This document shows, piece after piece, positions 34,444-46,204 of a DNA stretch of 64,000 nt. How positions within the stretch are numbered: the first letter of the stretch is position 1; each line of letters begins with the position of its first letter. A model generated the notes under the pieces. That model worked only from the letters and a program-made list of their open reading frames with translations, was not told the origin of the DNA and did not search any database. Position numbers and translations under genes: made by a program. The DNA is from Pardosa pseudoannulata (taxonomy: Eukaryota; Arthropoda; Arachnida; Araneae; Lycosidae): the NCBI GenBank assembly GCA_032207245.1, contig CM063502.1, positions 111,019,699 through 111,083,698 on the forward strand, in the 5' to 3' direction.

Positions 34444-36647
34444 ACACTTTGAACCGCTTATTTGGGTAGTATAAATATCCATTTATTAATAAGTAACATC
34501 ATATAATTGGCCACATCATATATAAAAATTAATATACTCAACCTTATTAAAACAACCTGAAGACAATAATGGATGTAGATGCGAAGATTCAAGTCAGAAA
34601 TCCCCACACATTGATGTTTATCCCATTTACCCTTCATAGTTGTATTATTTAATAATCTGTTAAAGAAATTCAATCCAAGAAATGTATCTCTTTAACTACA
34701 TTATTTTAATAATCTTCTATTTTGGCTATTAATCCCACCGGTTAATAATATGTTTTACATAACCGTAATTGTTCATTTATTTTATGCAAGTTGCCAAAAC
34801 TGTTTACTTTTATCTTTGTAAATATGTATATGTACATTTAATACTTAACAATATTTTAAACTATAATCTTTAACTTTGAACTTTAGTCGTTACAAGTTGG
34901 AGAATCTGGAAACTCTCACAACGCATCTTAAACACAGCGAAAACTAGAGAGCGCTTCATCAATTTGTAAAGGGACTTCACATGTTGACTTTGTTGTAAAT
35001 CCTTTTAGCCATTATGTAGATTAATCTAAAGCAAACATATTCCCCGTTGTTCCCTTTCACTAATCCAATAATTGATAGAAATAGTTTAAGGTAACTTTTT
35101 ACAAGGGTAGCAGGTACAATATGTAAACTTACCGTTAATACCACCAACTAGAGTATAGAGTTATTAAATATGTACTCCCCCCCTCAACAAAAAAATTCGA
35201 ATAAAAATGCATAGAAAATACTTAAGAATAACAGAAGCAGATTCAATTTTTCATATATTCCTTAAGCTATTCATTAGAGCTTTTAATAGTTTCAGAAATG
35301 ACACAGAACATGAAATTAAAAATAACAAGTTGGTACTACAGATAATTGCGAACAAATAAAATAGTTGTAAATTAATTTCAAATAATTTGTAAACTTAAAA
35401 ATAACTTACAAATGAATTTAATATTTAATAAAAATAATTATCTTCAAGATAAGGAGTGGTGGAAAATGAAGAAATTTTAAGTGAACTCTCTACCAAAACG
35501 TTGAATAATTTCAATTCGTTGAGCAGTTCAAATCAAAAACAACAAATTTACGAAAACACTACTTTTCCTCTTTCAAATATTTATTCAAAAATCAATTTCA
35601 TTTAAGTCCATTATATTATTTTCATTCTTATTGTCTTTATTCGATTTAGCTTAAAAAAATTCTTTCAAATTCACCACCTGAATTACTTAAAGTTTCAGTT
35701 TCAACTCAGTTAAGTTGTGGAAGCTTAATTATATTTTTGATAAAAAGTCTTAAAATCCTTTTCACAATCATAAAATGAAGCGCTTGTCAAATATAAATAG
35801 TTTTTTGATTCTATATTTATTGTTACTACTCAATTTAGATTTAAGATCAACGAACCAGTTTCTTAAATCTTTAGATGTCCTTAAATAAATCGCTTACCAA
35901 TTTCTTTTGCAATGAAAAGCTATTGTATATCACATAAATACTTTTCAACATATCCAAATAATTTTAGAAAGAACATTATCTAATATAACATTTCCCATAT
36001 ATGTGATAATATTGAAAATAATAGTTATTTCGTTTAATTTTTTTTTCAAAAACGATTTATTTCAAACATTTTGATGATAATAGCGAACAAAATTAGAGAG
36101 AGAAAAAATTTTCCAATTTTGCCACATTTTTCTCAGAAATATTCCACGTGCAATGGATAAAGGACTCTACTGACATTCAAGACAATATTCCTTCTCCACA
36201 TTCAGGAAAATGCCTAGACACCAAAAGCTCTAACTGAGAGCAATGACTCCAGTACTCCTTGCATTTAAGGTGTACATAAAAGTAAAATCCAAAATGCGAT
36301 AACTTGCAAGTTTATTCTACTAAAATAGATTAGTTTGATTATGGGATGTATACGCCTAATTAGACACGTTACACTAACAATACTTGAAGAGGAAAATTCA
36401 AGCAGTTTGTCAAATTTCAGCAACATTTTAAATTCTTATTTCCTCCCGGATTACAAGGTTTGGTTTAACTAGAAAAAAAAACTTATGATTCAGTACGTTA
36501 ATTTTTTTATTTCGCGATGTCAGAAGAGGATTGAAATAGTTTGCTTCAGAAGTTGTGGATAGAAATTAGGTTTGTAAGTTGTTAATTTAACTAATAATTT
36601 GATAATATATGTAATATTAAAATCCTTTATTTACATATTTTAATATT
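34444..36647. other. No recognised gene
   Basis: Over 2 kb of AT-rich DNA, with a slight composition change near 34890-34980 and 36180-36260. No motifs, element ends or RNA genes seen. A 71-codon minus frame at 34458-34673 has no known family. Confidence 0.5.
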
Positions 36648-36712
36648 AGTTTAATAACTTCTGTTCATAAGTTTAATAACTTCTGTTCATTAGTTTAATA
36701 ACTTCTGTTCTT
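36648..36712 (+). repeat. Three 22-bp tandem units
   Basis: AGTTTAATAACTTCTGTTCA repeated at 36648, 36670 and 36692, with only the last two bases varying. A small minisatellite, probably from replication slippage. Confidence 0.93.
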
Positions 36713-37700
36713 GTTCGGGGTTTGCGCGGTAATTCTGATTTTTCCCTCCAGACATGTTACAGACTTAACTCAGCCTCTGTATGTACTTCTTTAGCCAATA
36801 GTAAACACGTTTTCTTTAAACATGGGCATTTTTATATCTTGATCAAATGTGCTTAGGGATTATTCGTAGTGTTTTTACCTTAGAAATCCCTGCTTAAAAA
36901 GTGTGTATTCACGATGTTCAAAAAGTTCTGACCTGTTGTATTGATTTGATGTATCGTCACCCGAAATAAAATGTGTTGAGCTTTTGGATGAATCTCGCCC
37001 ATATTTCATACATTCAAAAGTCGAGAAAGTCTCTCGGAAAATAGCCAACGGATATATTAAAGATTTACCAATCTACACGGTAAAGTCAGAGTTATGTAAA
37101 ATTGTAAGATATAATTCTGAATGATACTTATACAACACTTTAACTATATTGTAAACATTTACAAAAATGTGTATCTTTAGTATTTCGTTCTAATAGTATA
37201 TATAATTACATTTTAGTTATTCACCTTTCCACCATAGCCCATCTTTTGTTTCAATGGAATACAAACTAGACAATCTATGAAAAATTAAAAGTTAATGTTA
37301 TTATGCTTGTCTGAAATACAGAAAAAGTGTAGTCGTCTTCACCAACAAAACATGGCTGCTCGCCCTTTCTGACAGACTTGATAAAGTCAATCTACCTGAA
37401 GACGAAGTGTCAGACGAAGTTCATAATACTGTTTGTCCAAATTTTGAGCTTATAAACATTTCACAATTTCTACAGAATTTTAGATAAAAGTGCATACTAA
37501 GTTTATCCTCCTTCCAAAAAAATTTTCTCAAATAACCAGCAAAATAACAACTGAAAAATGCGAGTTTTAGAGCAGTAATCGGTGAAAAAAATTAAATTCA
37601 AATTTCAAAATTCTTCAAAATTCCTTAGACCAGATGAAAAGAACAATACAACTAAAATTTAAAGCAATCTTTTATAATATATACAGTACATAAGTTACCA
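36713..37700. other. No recognised gene
   Basis: AT-rich spacer. GATGTTCAAAAAGTTCTGACC near 36915 resembles a mariner-type terminus, but no partner end or transposase is visible. Confidence 0.4.
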
Positions 37701-37756
37701 TAAGTCTTCGTGTTGCAAAATAGTAAATCGTAGCTCTCCAAACCATATCAAATCAT
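37701..37756 (+). mobile_element. SINE (family 1) 3' end fragment
   Basis: Only the terminal 50 bp of the family: AGTCTTCGTGTTGCAAAATAG, TAAATCGTAGCTCTCCAAACCA. 5'-truncated. Confidence 0.7.
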
Positions 37757-38774
37757 AACTTTGTAATAGAAACGTATGATAAATACACATTCTATATAAC
37801 ACAAAAATAATAAACAAATAACATATTTATACCACCTAGAAGGTTCGGCTAAGCTGAGATATTAAATAACTGAGATGTTAAATAAAAATAACTTAACTTT
37901 TATCACGAAATTTCAAGACTATATCAGCTACGTCACCAACGTTTACTCTCATCTCTTCACATTCTTTAATATTATTCCATTATTAAGCTCTTTATTTTAT
38001 CATTAAAAGTTAAAGTCCTCAAAGGTTTCCATTTAACTCGTAAAACTTATTCTAATGTATGTTCTTCGTAAAAGAGTTGGTGCAAAGCAAACATTCGAGA
38101 GTTTAGGGAAGATTGATTGATTATATTTTGCTACCAAAACAAACAGTAAGCTTGCATGGAAAAGCGCTCCACATTATGTTTATCTGATGACAGGCTCGAT
38201 TAACTTAAACAATTCTTGGAATTTTATCATGCAATCTAGTGACGAGCAGAAGGTAAACATACCAAACAACGACAGAATGTTGTTTTTCGTTGTATATTTA
38301 TTTTAAAATATGCATTACTCCATTGGGAGGTTTAAGTTGTGGAAATTATAAAAATAAAATTTCTGTAAATTTTAAAGTTTTAATAAATTAAAATATTTTA
38401 CTACAAAATGTTTATTTTGATAAAAAGGAAAAGTTGATAAAAAGGAAAAATCTTTAGACAAAATTGAGTCAGAAAGTGCACAAATGCTATAACTCTTTGG
38501 ATTATGTATCTAAAAGTTTTAGGTTCTCAACTGCTATATTATCTATATATAATAATTATGTATTATTATAACTGTATTAGTGATATTTGCCTACATTTCT
38601 GCAGTCATTTAGTCAGTTAAAAATAATAATTTTTGTCTTATATGGAAAGTATGCACAGTGTCTCAGATCATATACCATAGAAAACTAACCCCTAATTTTT
38701 TAAGAAAACTGTTAATTTCTTAGAAAGATTCCTATATAACCCTTCTGAAGCAAAAGAAATTTCCCATTTCTCGA
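37757..38774. other. No recognised gene
   Basis: AT-rich spacer between two SINEs. Confidence 0.5.
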
Positions 38775-38998
38775 TTTATGGCCGAAGAAGTAGGGCACTG
38801 ACTTCGGTACAGGAGTTCGCATCTTACTGATGGCATGGATATTATAGTTGTTAGTAATCGGCTTTAAGCAGTAGGTCCCGGTCTCATTAGTGCCGACCAC
38901 CGTTGGGATAAGCCTGGAGGGCCTCACAGCCAAATGGATTGGTGCATAAATATAACACTAGAGTTGTAAAAACCGAACTATATCGCTCTAAACTAAAC
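38775..38998 (+). mobile_element. SINE (family 1), long variant
   Basis: Head and body match the family (ATGGCCGAAGAAGTAGGGCACT, GTAATCGGCTTTAAGCAGTAG, GTCCCGGTCTCATTAG). Between CATTAG and the TAAAAACCGAACTATATCGCTC tail there is an extra block of about 70 bp, CCACCGTTGGGATAAGCCTG and GAGGGCCTCACAGCC. A similar block (AAGCCTGGAGGACCTCAC) occurs at about 57434-57451, so this may be a subfamily with its own 3' module. Confidence 0.82.
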
Positions 38999-38999
38999 C

Positions 39000-39210
39000 A
39001 TTTCTTGATTTCATATAATAGTTAAATAATAAATATAATGTTAGAATTCATTTAAATTGAATCTGAAAAAATTACTGTGATTTTATTGTTTTTGTTTCTT
39101 ACATGTGTTAATTGATAAATATAATGCTGTAATATGTTTAACTTAAATCTGGAAAATATTTGCTATCTCAATGACACTTACATTACATTGAACATCACAC
39201 TCCAGGAATT
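39000..39210 (+). repeat. Unclassified dispersed repeat, copy 1
   Basis: Shares GAATCTGAAAAAA, ATTGTTTTTGTTT, TAATTGATAAATATAATGCTGTA, and AAATCTGGAAAATATTT..ATCTCAATG with 40170-40330 in the same orientation. No ends or code. Confidence 0.5.
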
Positions 39211-39379
39211 ATCAATAACACATATTAATTTTGTAGACCATCAAACAATGAAACAATACTTGAAACTAAATAAATGCAATACATACATAACATTTTTATA
39301 TTTAACATGTCTAGATTTCATATAAGTAATAAATTATAAATATAATGTTATACTCATTGTACAGATGTACTTTATCACG

Positions 39380-39935
39380 ATGGTCAGCGCGTGCATACAC
39401 AGCTATGGACTAAATTTCTAAGAATAATTTAGGTGCAGCTGTTGACTTCGAGTTTTAGTGGGGACCCCTGCGGAGGAGTTATAGCTCACGGGGTGGCACA
39501 GGGGTAACGGTCAATCCCAGGCAGGGATGTAGCCGTGAGATATGGGGGCAGGAGCTAAGCAATAATGCCAACTTTCACCAAAGGGGCCGTTTTAATGAGC
39601 CCACTACACACTCGAAGGGGGTGCAGATGTGGGAAAATTTCACCAAGTTATTGGACAGAGTAAAAAAGGGGCGTTGAGCTGAGGTATAAATGTGTGGAAA
39701 TTATGTGGGAAAAGGACTCAATTTCGGGATTCAAGAGTTGCTGGACATCCAGATTCCGTGAGCAAGCCAGAGAGCCTAGGCCAGCAATCGATTCCGTAAC
39801 CCGCATGCGTATGATCGGCAGGCCAGCATAGACGTCCAGCAAAATAACGTCCGCACGCCCGCACCGACGTCCAGCCTGTTGACAGCCCCAGCCTGCTCTC
39901 CTGCAATTACCGGAGGTAAACTTAATAACATTCAT
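39380..39935. other. GC-rich island, unidentified repeat remnant
   Basis: Strongly GC-richer than its surroundings, with GTGGGGACCCCTGCGGAGGA near 39460 and runs of CGTCCAGC/CGTCCGCACGCCCGCACC near 39830-39880. A 95-codon minus frame (39648-39935) has no known motif. It may be an LTR or leader piece of a retrotransposon, but no matching second LTR is visible. Confidence 0.35.
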
Positions 39936-40149
39936 AATTATTACCTGGGTCTCATAATCTTTTCATAAGGAATACTATTTCAAGAGTATTGATGAATAGC
40001 AAAACTGAATAATTGCAGGTAAACTAATCAAGTGATGTATTAATTTGTAAATATTATACATAATAAATGTTTTAGTTTAAATATTAGGTATTTTCTTTCA
40101 ATTCCATAGCTTATATTTTACTGTGTTTCATCTTTGTGAACGAACACTG

Positions 40150-40330
40150 GTGTTTGTGTTGTAAGTACATTACAACACTTATATAAACTGAATCTCAAAA
40201 ACATGTTTTGTGTTTGTATTGTTTTTGTTTTTCATGTAAGTGTTAACTGATTAACATAATCCTGTATATATATAAAATAAATCTGAAAAAAATATTTACA
40301 ATCTCAATGTTAAACATTTATACTGCAATT
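40150..40330 (+). repeat. Unclassified dispersed repeat, copy 2
   Basis: Second copy of the 39000-39210 sequence, separated from it by the GC-rich island. The pair may be an older repeat split by, or duplicated around, that island. Confidence 0.5.
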
Positions 40331-40344
40331 TGAAACACAATCGT

Positions 40345-40755
40345 ATTTCAAGAAGTCATAAATGAAGATTATCCTGAGTTAATATTTTCTCATACTCCTT
40401 TTTATTACCTTTACTTTTATTTCACAAAAGTTTAATAATATTACTAAAGATTTTTCTTTATAAATTTGGGCATCGTTTTTCTATCCCAGGTGGTTAATAT
40501 TTTCTTTAACAAATCTAACAAAAAAAATCTAGACAATTTAATTATGTGTATGATTTAGAATCAAACTCTCCAAAATTTTCAAACGTAGAAAGTAATAAAA
40601 ATTCTCTCTAATCAAATCTCGAAAAATAAAAATTATATATTAACGAACTTGAAGAAGACGCGTCACTCAAGCTGTCTCGCATCCAAACCCATCGATTTCT
40701 TTTATTATTTAGTTTGATAAAATACGTGCTGGAATAGAGAAGGTTGTTGTACTTT
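40345..40755 (+). repeat. Dispersed repeat shared with 44.4-45.1 kb
   Basis: Two blocks. E (40350-40450) has CCTGAGTTAATATTTTCTC, TACTTTTATT and AAGTTTAATAATAT.AC. F (40575-40755) has TTCAAACGTAGAAAGT, CTAATCAAATCTCG, TATATATTAACG, AAGAAGACGC and AATACGTGCTGGA. Both recur near 44.6 and 45.0 kb in the same orientation. No protein motif. Confidence 0.75.
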
Positions 40756-41028
40756 GGTCCTATTTTTAGGTTTTATTGAATTTTTCTTCATAACACAAAG
40801 GAAAGTTTATCTGATGCATCATTTTGATTTTATAGGTTGTTAGGGATAACATGTAATTTTATTAATAATTTTCATTTTAACTTTTTTTACATTTTATAAT
40901 TAAAGATCAATAAGGATCAAGAAACAAAGCTATAGTTTATTTTGGACCTAGTAACGCACCAATCCGGAGGTACAAGTGGTGACCTGCACCAAGGTGGTGC
41001 AATTTAGAGGCGGCTCTTGAAGATGTTA

Positions 41029-42018
41029 CAGTAGAACCTCGATTTACCGAGCTTCGATTAACCGAGGTTTCTGTTAACCGAGTCAATAACGAAGTTCCTT
41101 TCCAAAATGAGGTTGGAAAAAATGATACACATTTTAGTTCGTTGCCCGTGTTACAGACACTTCTTTCCCACAACATGATTGCCGATGCATGGCAGTTAGT
41201 GAATCCAGCCACAATTTGTAAATCATTCAACAAAATAATAGTTGAAAAGAGGAACAGGGTGAATCTGAGCAGATAGAAAACACACTTACAGGGAACTTCT
41301 TGTGATCATCAATGGAATTGAAGGATGTGAGGAAGTTTTGGAAGAGGACATTTGCAAGCGGCTGGACGTTGAAAATCAACATCCAAATTTTGAAATTCTC
41401 AATGATGAAGAAATTATACAAGCAGTTAATCCTTCAACGGACATTAATGACGCTAATAATGAAGATGAGGACTTTAAGGATTCTACGACTATAAGTCATA
41501 GTGAGGGTGTTCAAGCACCGAGAACTGCCCTAAAATATTTAAAGCAAAGAAACGATGCTACACCGATGGATCTCCTGTTGCTCAAAAATTGGCGCGATAG
41601 TGCTGCCCATGATAGAAATTCTGAACTTTTTCAACTAAAGGTAACAGACTTTTTTAAAAGAATGCAAATTTAACAAATTAATGTATATTAAATTTTAAAA
41701 GTACAATAGTTTCTTGAGATTTGTGTTATATTTGAAAATGCGTCTTCCGATATTTAACTAAATATAGTTAAAAAAATCCATTTTACATTTTAAAATTTAC
41801 TACTATAGTTGATTTTCTTTTTAAATCTTTTTAACTATGAAACATAAGCTCATATATGTTTATTTTATCATTTAAAGAACGTTTTATCGTTTTTTACTTT
41901 AAAAGTTAGTTAAATTCGCAAGCACGGAAGGTTTTTATACATGGTTTCTATTAACCGAGATTTCCGATATCCGAGGTACTAGCTGTCCCAGTTAGCTCGG
42001 ATAATCGAGGCTCTTTTG
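41029..42018 (+). mobile_element. pogo/Tigger-like DNA transposon, decayed
   Basis: 990 bp between TA dinucleotides (41027-41028, 42019-42020). The left end CAGTAGAACCTCGATTTACC and the right end (reverse complement CAAAAGAGCCTCGATTATCC) are imperfect inverted repeats. Subterminal TTAACCGAG/CTCGGTTAA-type motifs recur on both sides (41050-41085, 41950-42010). Only the transposase C-terminus remains. Autonomous Tigger-type elements are usually over 2 kb, so this copy has lost most of its interior. Confidence 0.85.
41138..41673 (+). pseudogene. Tigger-like transposase, C-terminal part
   Basis: The first piece (about 41138-41277) reads LQTLLSHNMIADAWQLVNPA and TICKSFNKI, the region after the DDE domain. 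It ends at a TAG, and the reading moves to another frame. The second piece (41302-41673, 123 codons, open) has INGIEGCEEVLEEDI, an acidic middle, and ends with DATPMDLLLLKNWRDSAAHD and VTDFFKRMQI. The acidic segment followed by a short terminal FFK is typical of pogo/Tigger transposase C-termini. The CENP-B-like DNA-binding domains and the catalytic core are absent. The openness of the second piece need not mean selection; there are too few codons to tell. Confidence 0.8.
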
Positions 42019-42771
42019 TATAAAGGAAAACAAAAACCGGATGCTCTATTTTGGGGTATTTTTAGTTTCCTGTGTGAATCTTACAATCGCTAAAACTATA
42101 GGTATAATTTACCTCCTCGTTATTTTTTTTTTATTCAGCTTATTCGCATAGCAGTGCTTTTAATTTTTTATTTAATCGAATTTTTTCGGATCGAACATTC
42201 ATGCTACTTTTATTCTAAGAACACTGTGCAGACATTCAAACAGAAAGAGCAGTACCAATCCCCAATCGCTTTAACCATAATAAATTTTAGATTTATCATA
42301 ATATTTTGTTTATTTATTCTTAATTCCTTTTACATTTTGATAAACGTTTCATTCAAGATTAAAATATCGTGCTTTGCTAAATCTCTTGCCTAAATGAATG
42401 CCTGTATCCATTTTGTTTATTATATTAGTTATTGTAATAAAATAGGATCAGTAGTAAGGGCTTAATCTTATGATTAAAATTTAAAACTGCAGTATCTGTA
42501 TTTCAATGTTTAGCCTTTTTTAATATATTTATATAGAAATAAATGTGTTTTATATAATATGGATTACTGTGTTTTTGTTACTGTTCTTGTCTAGGGAAAA
42601 AAACTTAATCTTATTTTTTATAGGCGGTTTTGCACCACAGCAGTATGATTCGTTAGCGCATCCCTGCGTGGACTTATATCTTTTGTAATTTTAATCTTTT
42701 TAGAAAGGGGATATCATAAATGAGTCACTAATATATATATGATACACAGATTATTTTTAAAATATTAACTA
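42019..42771. other. No recognised gene
   Basis: AT-rich spacer. Positions 42392-42412 are identical over 21 bp to part of the neighbouring Helitron (43505-43525). A 79-codon plus frame (42154-42393) is Phe/Ile-rich, as expected by chance in AT-rich DNA. Confidence 0.45.
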
Positions 42772-43594
42772 CTAGCATATAATCCGTAATATGAAGGATT
42801 CAGTAAAATTTTTAATTTTCCAGTATTGTAAAGTACTCTATGAGGCTGGTACAAAAATGCTTGTTTTTTGGCTGAGAATTATCTGGTACACACTCAATAA
42901 TTTATTTATTTTCACATTCTTCTAAAGTCTCCCGATACTGTGAATGCAGTTTAGAATCACGTTGAATTCATTTAGAAAGATAATTCAAAGTTTTATTAGC
43001 TACGTCAAAATTATGATTAAGTAATTCCCAATTTTTTTTCCACAGTAATTATTGGAAGTAAAGGAATGAAAATATCATTTCCACTACACCCTGGAGGAAG
43101 ATAGAATTTGTTGTAATTACCGGTGGTAAAATTTTCATTGAAACAAAAAATAATCGATGAGTAAATCTAAAATTATCACATATGTGTCTAAGCTATTATT
43201 TAAACCAAATATAAAAGAAAATTATTTACGTAATATCTAAATTCAGTGATAAAAAGTATGAAAATAATGCAGACGATATTGAAGTAATTTAAAATAAGAA
43301 ATTATTAAATCAAATGGTTAAAGGAATGACGTCATTATGATAGAAAAATATGTTATTTTTACATATTTATTATGGGACAAAATGATGAATTTAATCGTCT
43401 GCTCTTAACCGGGATATAAAAAGCTTGAAATAAGGGCATTGGTGCTAGAAAAGGGAGGAAGGGGTGTATTTCGAGCACTGCTAACCCTAACTCATCAAGA
43501 TCCAAAATGAATGCCTGTATCCATTCCAGGTACAACCGCTTCTTACATTCGAGGACAGACGGACAGATAACTTAGGTTATTATTATATAGGGGA
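42772..43594 (-). mobile_element. Non-autonomous Helitron, copy B (inverted)
   Basis: Minus-strand copy of the Helitron at 27902-28747. The 5' end, reading minus from 43594, is TCCCCTATATAATAATAACC preceded by A. The 3' end CTAG (42775-42772) is followed by T. Long blocks match copy A, including CTTAACCGGG, TTACGTAATATCT and GAGAATTATCTGGTACAC. The middle (about 42920-43110) is unrelated to copy A, so one copy carries a replacement or captured segment. The terminal hairpin is degraded compared with copy A. Confidence 0.85.
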
Positions 43595-44394
43595 TAAACA
43601 ATAATAATTACTGTCGTAAGCAACAGGTAATTTCTTTCATAACTAAAGAGAGTATAATTTATTTTAGTTATTTTTTAAAAATTATAAAATATAAAAAAAA
43701 AACGGACTTCATTGCATTGGCTTCTCACTGAGACATGAGACATATATATGACTTTTTTTTTTTTTTTTTTTGAAAGGTTTAATTCTTAAATCATACTTGT
43801 CTGTATCCGAACAATGAATAAGTAAGCTTAAAAATTGAGATTTAATTAAAAAAATCAAATTTTATTGCAATGCAAACATAAGTTTTGGTATACATGATGT
43901 CTTAGGCTCGATGTTCTCCGAAGCATGTTTATAAAATGGAAATGATAAAAATAAAATATCTTTTATAAAATTTTAGATACTTGAACGAATAACTGATTTA
44001 TCTTTTTTTAAATAAGAAATTTAGTATGGAAGCTTTTATATCTTGAATCTAAGCTGTGGTTGAACAATGAACACTATCTCTCAGGTATAAGTGGTTGGCT
44101 TCCCAAACATTTGTTATTTATTCTCATCTAGAAGTAAAGTTAAAGTCATACATGTAGTATTAATACATTTGTTGATAGATTATGATTTGCTGATTAAAGT
44201 TATAGAGGGTCAAAAAATTATTACGGAACTTTAGAAAATGAAGGAAAATAAAAGTATTTACTTTCTGTTCCTTATTTGTTAGATCCTCCCACATTCTAAA
44301 AGTCTGTCTATGAATAAAACCATACTCTTAAAACATTCAACAGATATCATTGGAATCATCACAAGACCAAGGAACAGCAATCTCTGTTATCTTG
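43595..44394. other. No recognised gene
   Basis: AT-rich spacer including a pure poly-T run near 43753-43771. Confidence 0.5.
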
Positions 44395-45085
44395 TAAAGC
44401 TTGTTTACAAGATTTGTTATTCTGCCTAACTACGCTCGATGGGGTAAATGTATTTGTAAGTTTTGTTAAGTGTTTTAATCTGCGGTAACTTTTTCTTTTA
44501 TTTCAAACAAATATAGTTTTAAAATATTTTAGTAGACCAAAAAACAAAGCAAATATAGTCAGTTTCGTTATGTTTATGATTTAGAAATCGTTATACAATC
44601 CTCTGAAATGTTCAAACGTAGAAAGTTATAAAACAGTTCTCTAATCAAATCTCGGAAGATAAAAATTATATATTAACGCACTTCAAGAAGACGCTTTTCC
44701 AAAACTGGCTCGCATACGAACCCATGGATATCTTTTATTATTTATTTTAATAGAATACGTGCTGGAGTACAATCAAAAGCATCGCTTTCTTTGTCTCAAG
44801 CGCCTGTAAAGCTTATCTTCAAAATTTGGTATTCTGGATGAATACACTCGATGAGGCAGATGTATCTGTAAATATACTTAAGTGTTTAGCTTTCGTAATT
44901 TTTTTCTCGAACTAATGTAGTTTAACGATGAAGTTTAATGAGTGGATTTTATAGGAAACACAAGCACATTTCAAGATGGAATAAAGGAAGATTTTCCCGA
45001 GTTAATATTTTCTCTGTTCTTTTTATTAACTTTACTTTTATTCTTGCACGAAGTTTAATAATATCACTCAAGTCTTTACTTTATA
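44395..45085 (+). repeat. Partly tandem dispersed repeat (D-F-D'-E)
   Basis: D (44395-44510) and D' (44808-44920) are direct copies: GTAAAGCTT, TT.GTATTCTG, CTCGATG.GG, and GTA..T.TTAAGTGTTTA. F (44600-44770) and E (44985-45085) match the blocks at 40575-40755 and 40350-40450. The basic unit is probably about 413 bp (D plus F). No terminal repeats or code recognised. Confidence 0.75.
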
Positions 45086-45489
45086 AACTGTAGTTATTTC
45101 ACATGGGATTTGAATTGTGCATTAAATCTGAAATACATAATTTATGTAAGTCGTAAACGTGTAATCGATCAACTTTTGTAACATATGTTAAATGAATTAA
45201 AAAAAAACTAACTTTTTAAGGAATATCTTTAATAGAATTTTTAATTTTTTTCATTTAAAACTAATCTGTAAATCTACTGTGTATCAGAGAGTATACATAA
45301 ATCTGTACAATTCTGTTTAAAGGGCACAATGTCCATTTTTTTTTTTTCAATTGAGATTGTTCCATATTCTTATATGATTTGTTCTCCTCATTTATGTAAT
45401 AAAAACTTCATCTCCGTTTCTTAAAATTAATAAAATCAGAGAAATGGAAAAGTGCTTGAGCCGGGGAAGGATCTGCCATCTTCCTTAAT
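45086..45489. other. No recognised gene
   Basis: AT-rich spacer with poly-T near 45336-45349. Confidence 0.5.
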
Positions 45490-45720
45490 AGGTTCGTGAT
45501 CTTAATGTCCTCCAAGTTAAAACGATACCCCAGGAAGTGGCAGTCCAAACCTGGAGGTCCACTACTAGGTTCTGCTTTTAAATTACGAGGAACCGCTTTG
45601 GGCAAAGTCAAGTTTCACTCTAAGGATGCTCTTCAAAACGAAAGGCGCGATCCTTTGCGTAGCCTCTGGATAGAGTGCTTGGCACATCCAAATGGTTTTT
45701 GTGACAACAACAACACATCT
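45490..45720 (+). mobile_element. SINE (family 2), head lost or decayed
   Basis: Body of a second SINE family: AATGTCCTCCAAGTT, CAGTCCAAACCTGGAGGTC, AGCCTCTGGAT, GAGTGCTTGG, ending GTGACAACAACAACA. The short AAC-type repeat at the 3' end is a common SINE tail. Compare the fuller copy at 45814-46165. Confidence 0.75.
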
Positions 45721-45813
45721 TATTTTAGCTACTATAATCCTGTTATTAATATTGCAAATTTGAACAGCTCATAGACAACAAATGGCAAGTAATATTATCA
45801 TAATATATCAGAG

Positions 45814-46165
45814 CCGCGGTAGCTCAGTCGGCAAAGACAGCGATCTCTAACTGAAGATTTGCATGTTTGGATCTCGAGCCAACATAGGATGCGCCGTGTT
45901 CGTTACTAGTGACTGCAGAACGTATATATATATATATATTCGCTGTTGCAATGTCCTCCAAGTTCTCATACGATAATTCTAAGAGTGACAGTCCAAACCT
46001 GGGGGTCTTCTGCGTGGTCTCTGCTTCTAATTTACAAGGACCCACTTGATCTAAGTCGGTATTTCCCCTACTGGTCCTCGTCAAATGAAAAACTCATCAC
46101 TTTGCCTTAATTTGCTTGGCCTCTGGATCACTTGCTTGGATTGTCCAAGTGGCATTGACAATAAC
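45814..46165 (+). mobile_element. SINE (family 2) with tRNA-like head
   Basis: The head GCCGCGGTAGCTCAGTCGGC (A box) and TTTGGATCTCGAGCC (decayed B box) resemble a tRNA. The body matches the upstream neighbour: AATGTCCTCCAAGTT, CAGTCCAAACCTGGGGGTC, GGCCTCTGGAT, CACTTGCTTGGAT, tail GACAATAACAATTAAAC. A small (TA)n insertion lies between head and body (45922-45940). About 350 bp and non-coding. Not a functional tRNA gene: the arms are mismatched and no 3' stem closes. Confidence 0.82.
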
Positions 46166-46204
46166 AATTAAACTTTAATGGTTTATACGTACTTTTTTAG
46201 TCGC

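Noticed and set aside
36648..36712. CRISPR-like short repeats
   Set aside because: Three 22-bp units directly abut with no spacers, in a eukaryotic genome; it is a minisatellite.
36905..36935. Mariner-type terminus
   Set aside because: Only one end-like motif; no inverted partner, TA pair or transposase code nearby.
45814..45885. Genuine tRNA gene
   Set aside because: The A box is recognisable, but the B box and arms are mismatched and the sequence runs on into a SINE body shared with the neighbouring copy.
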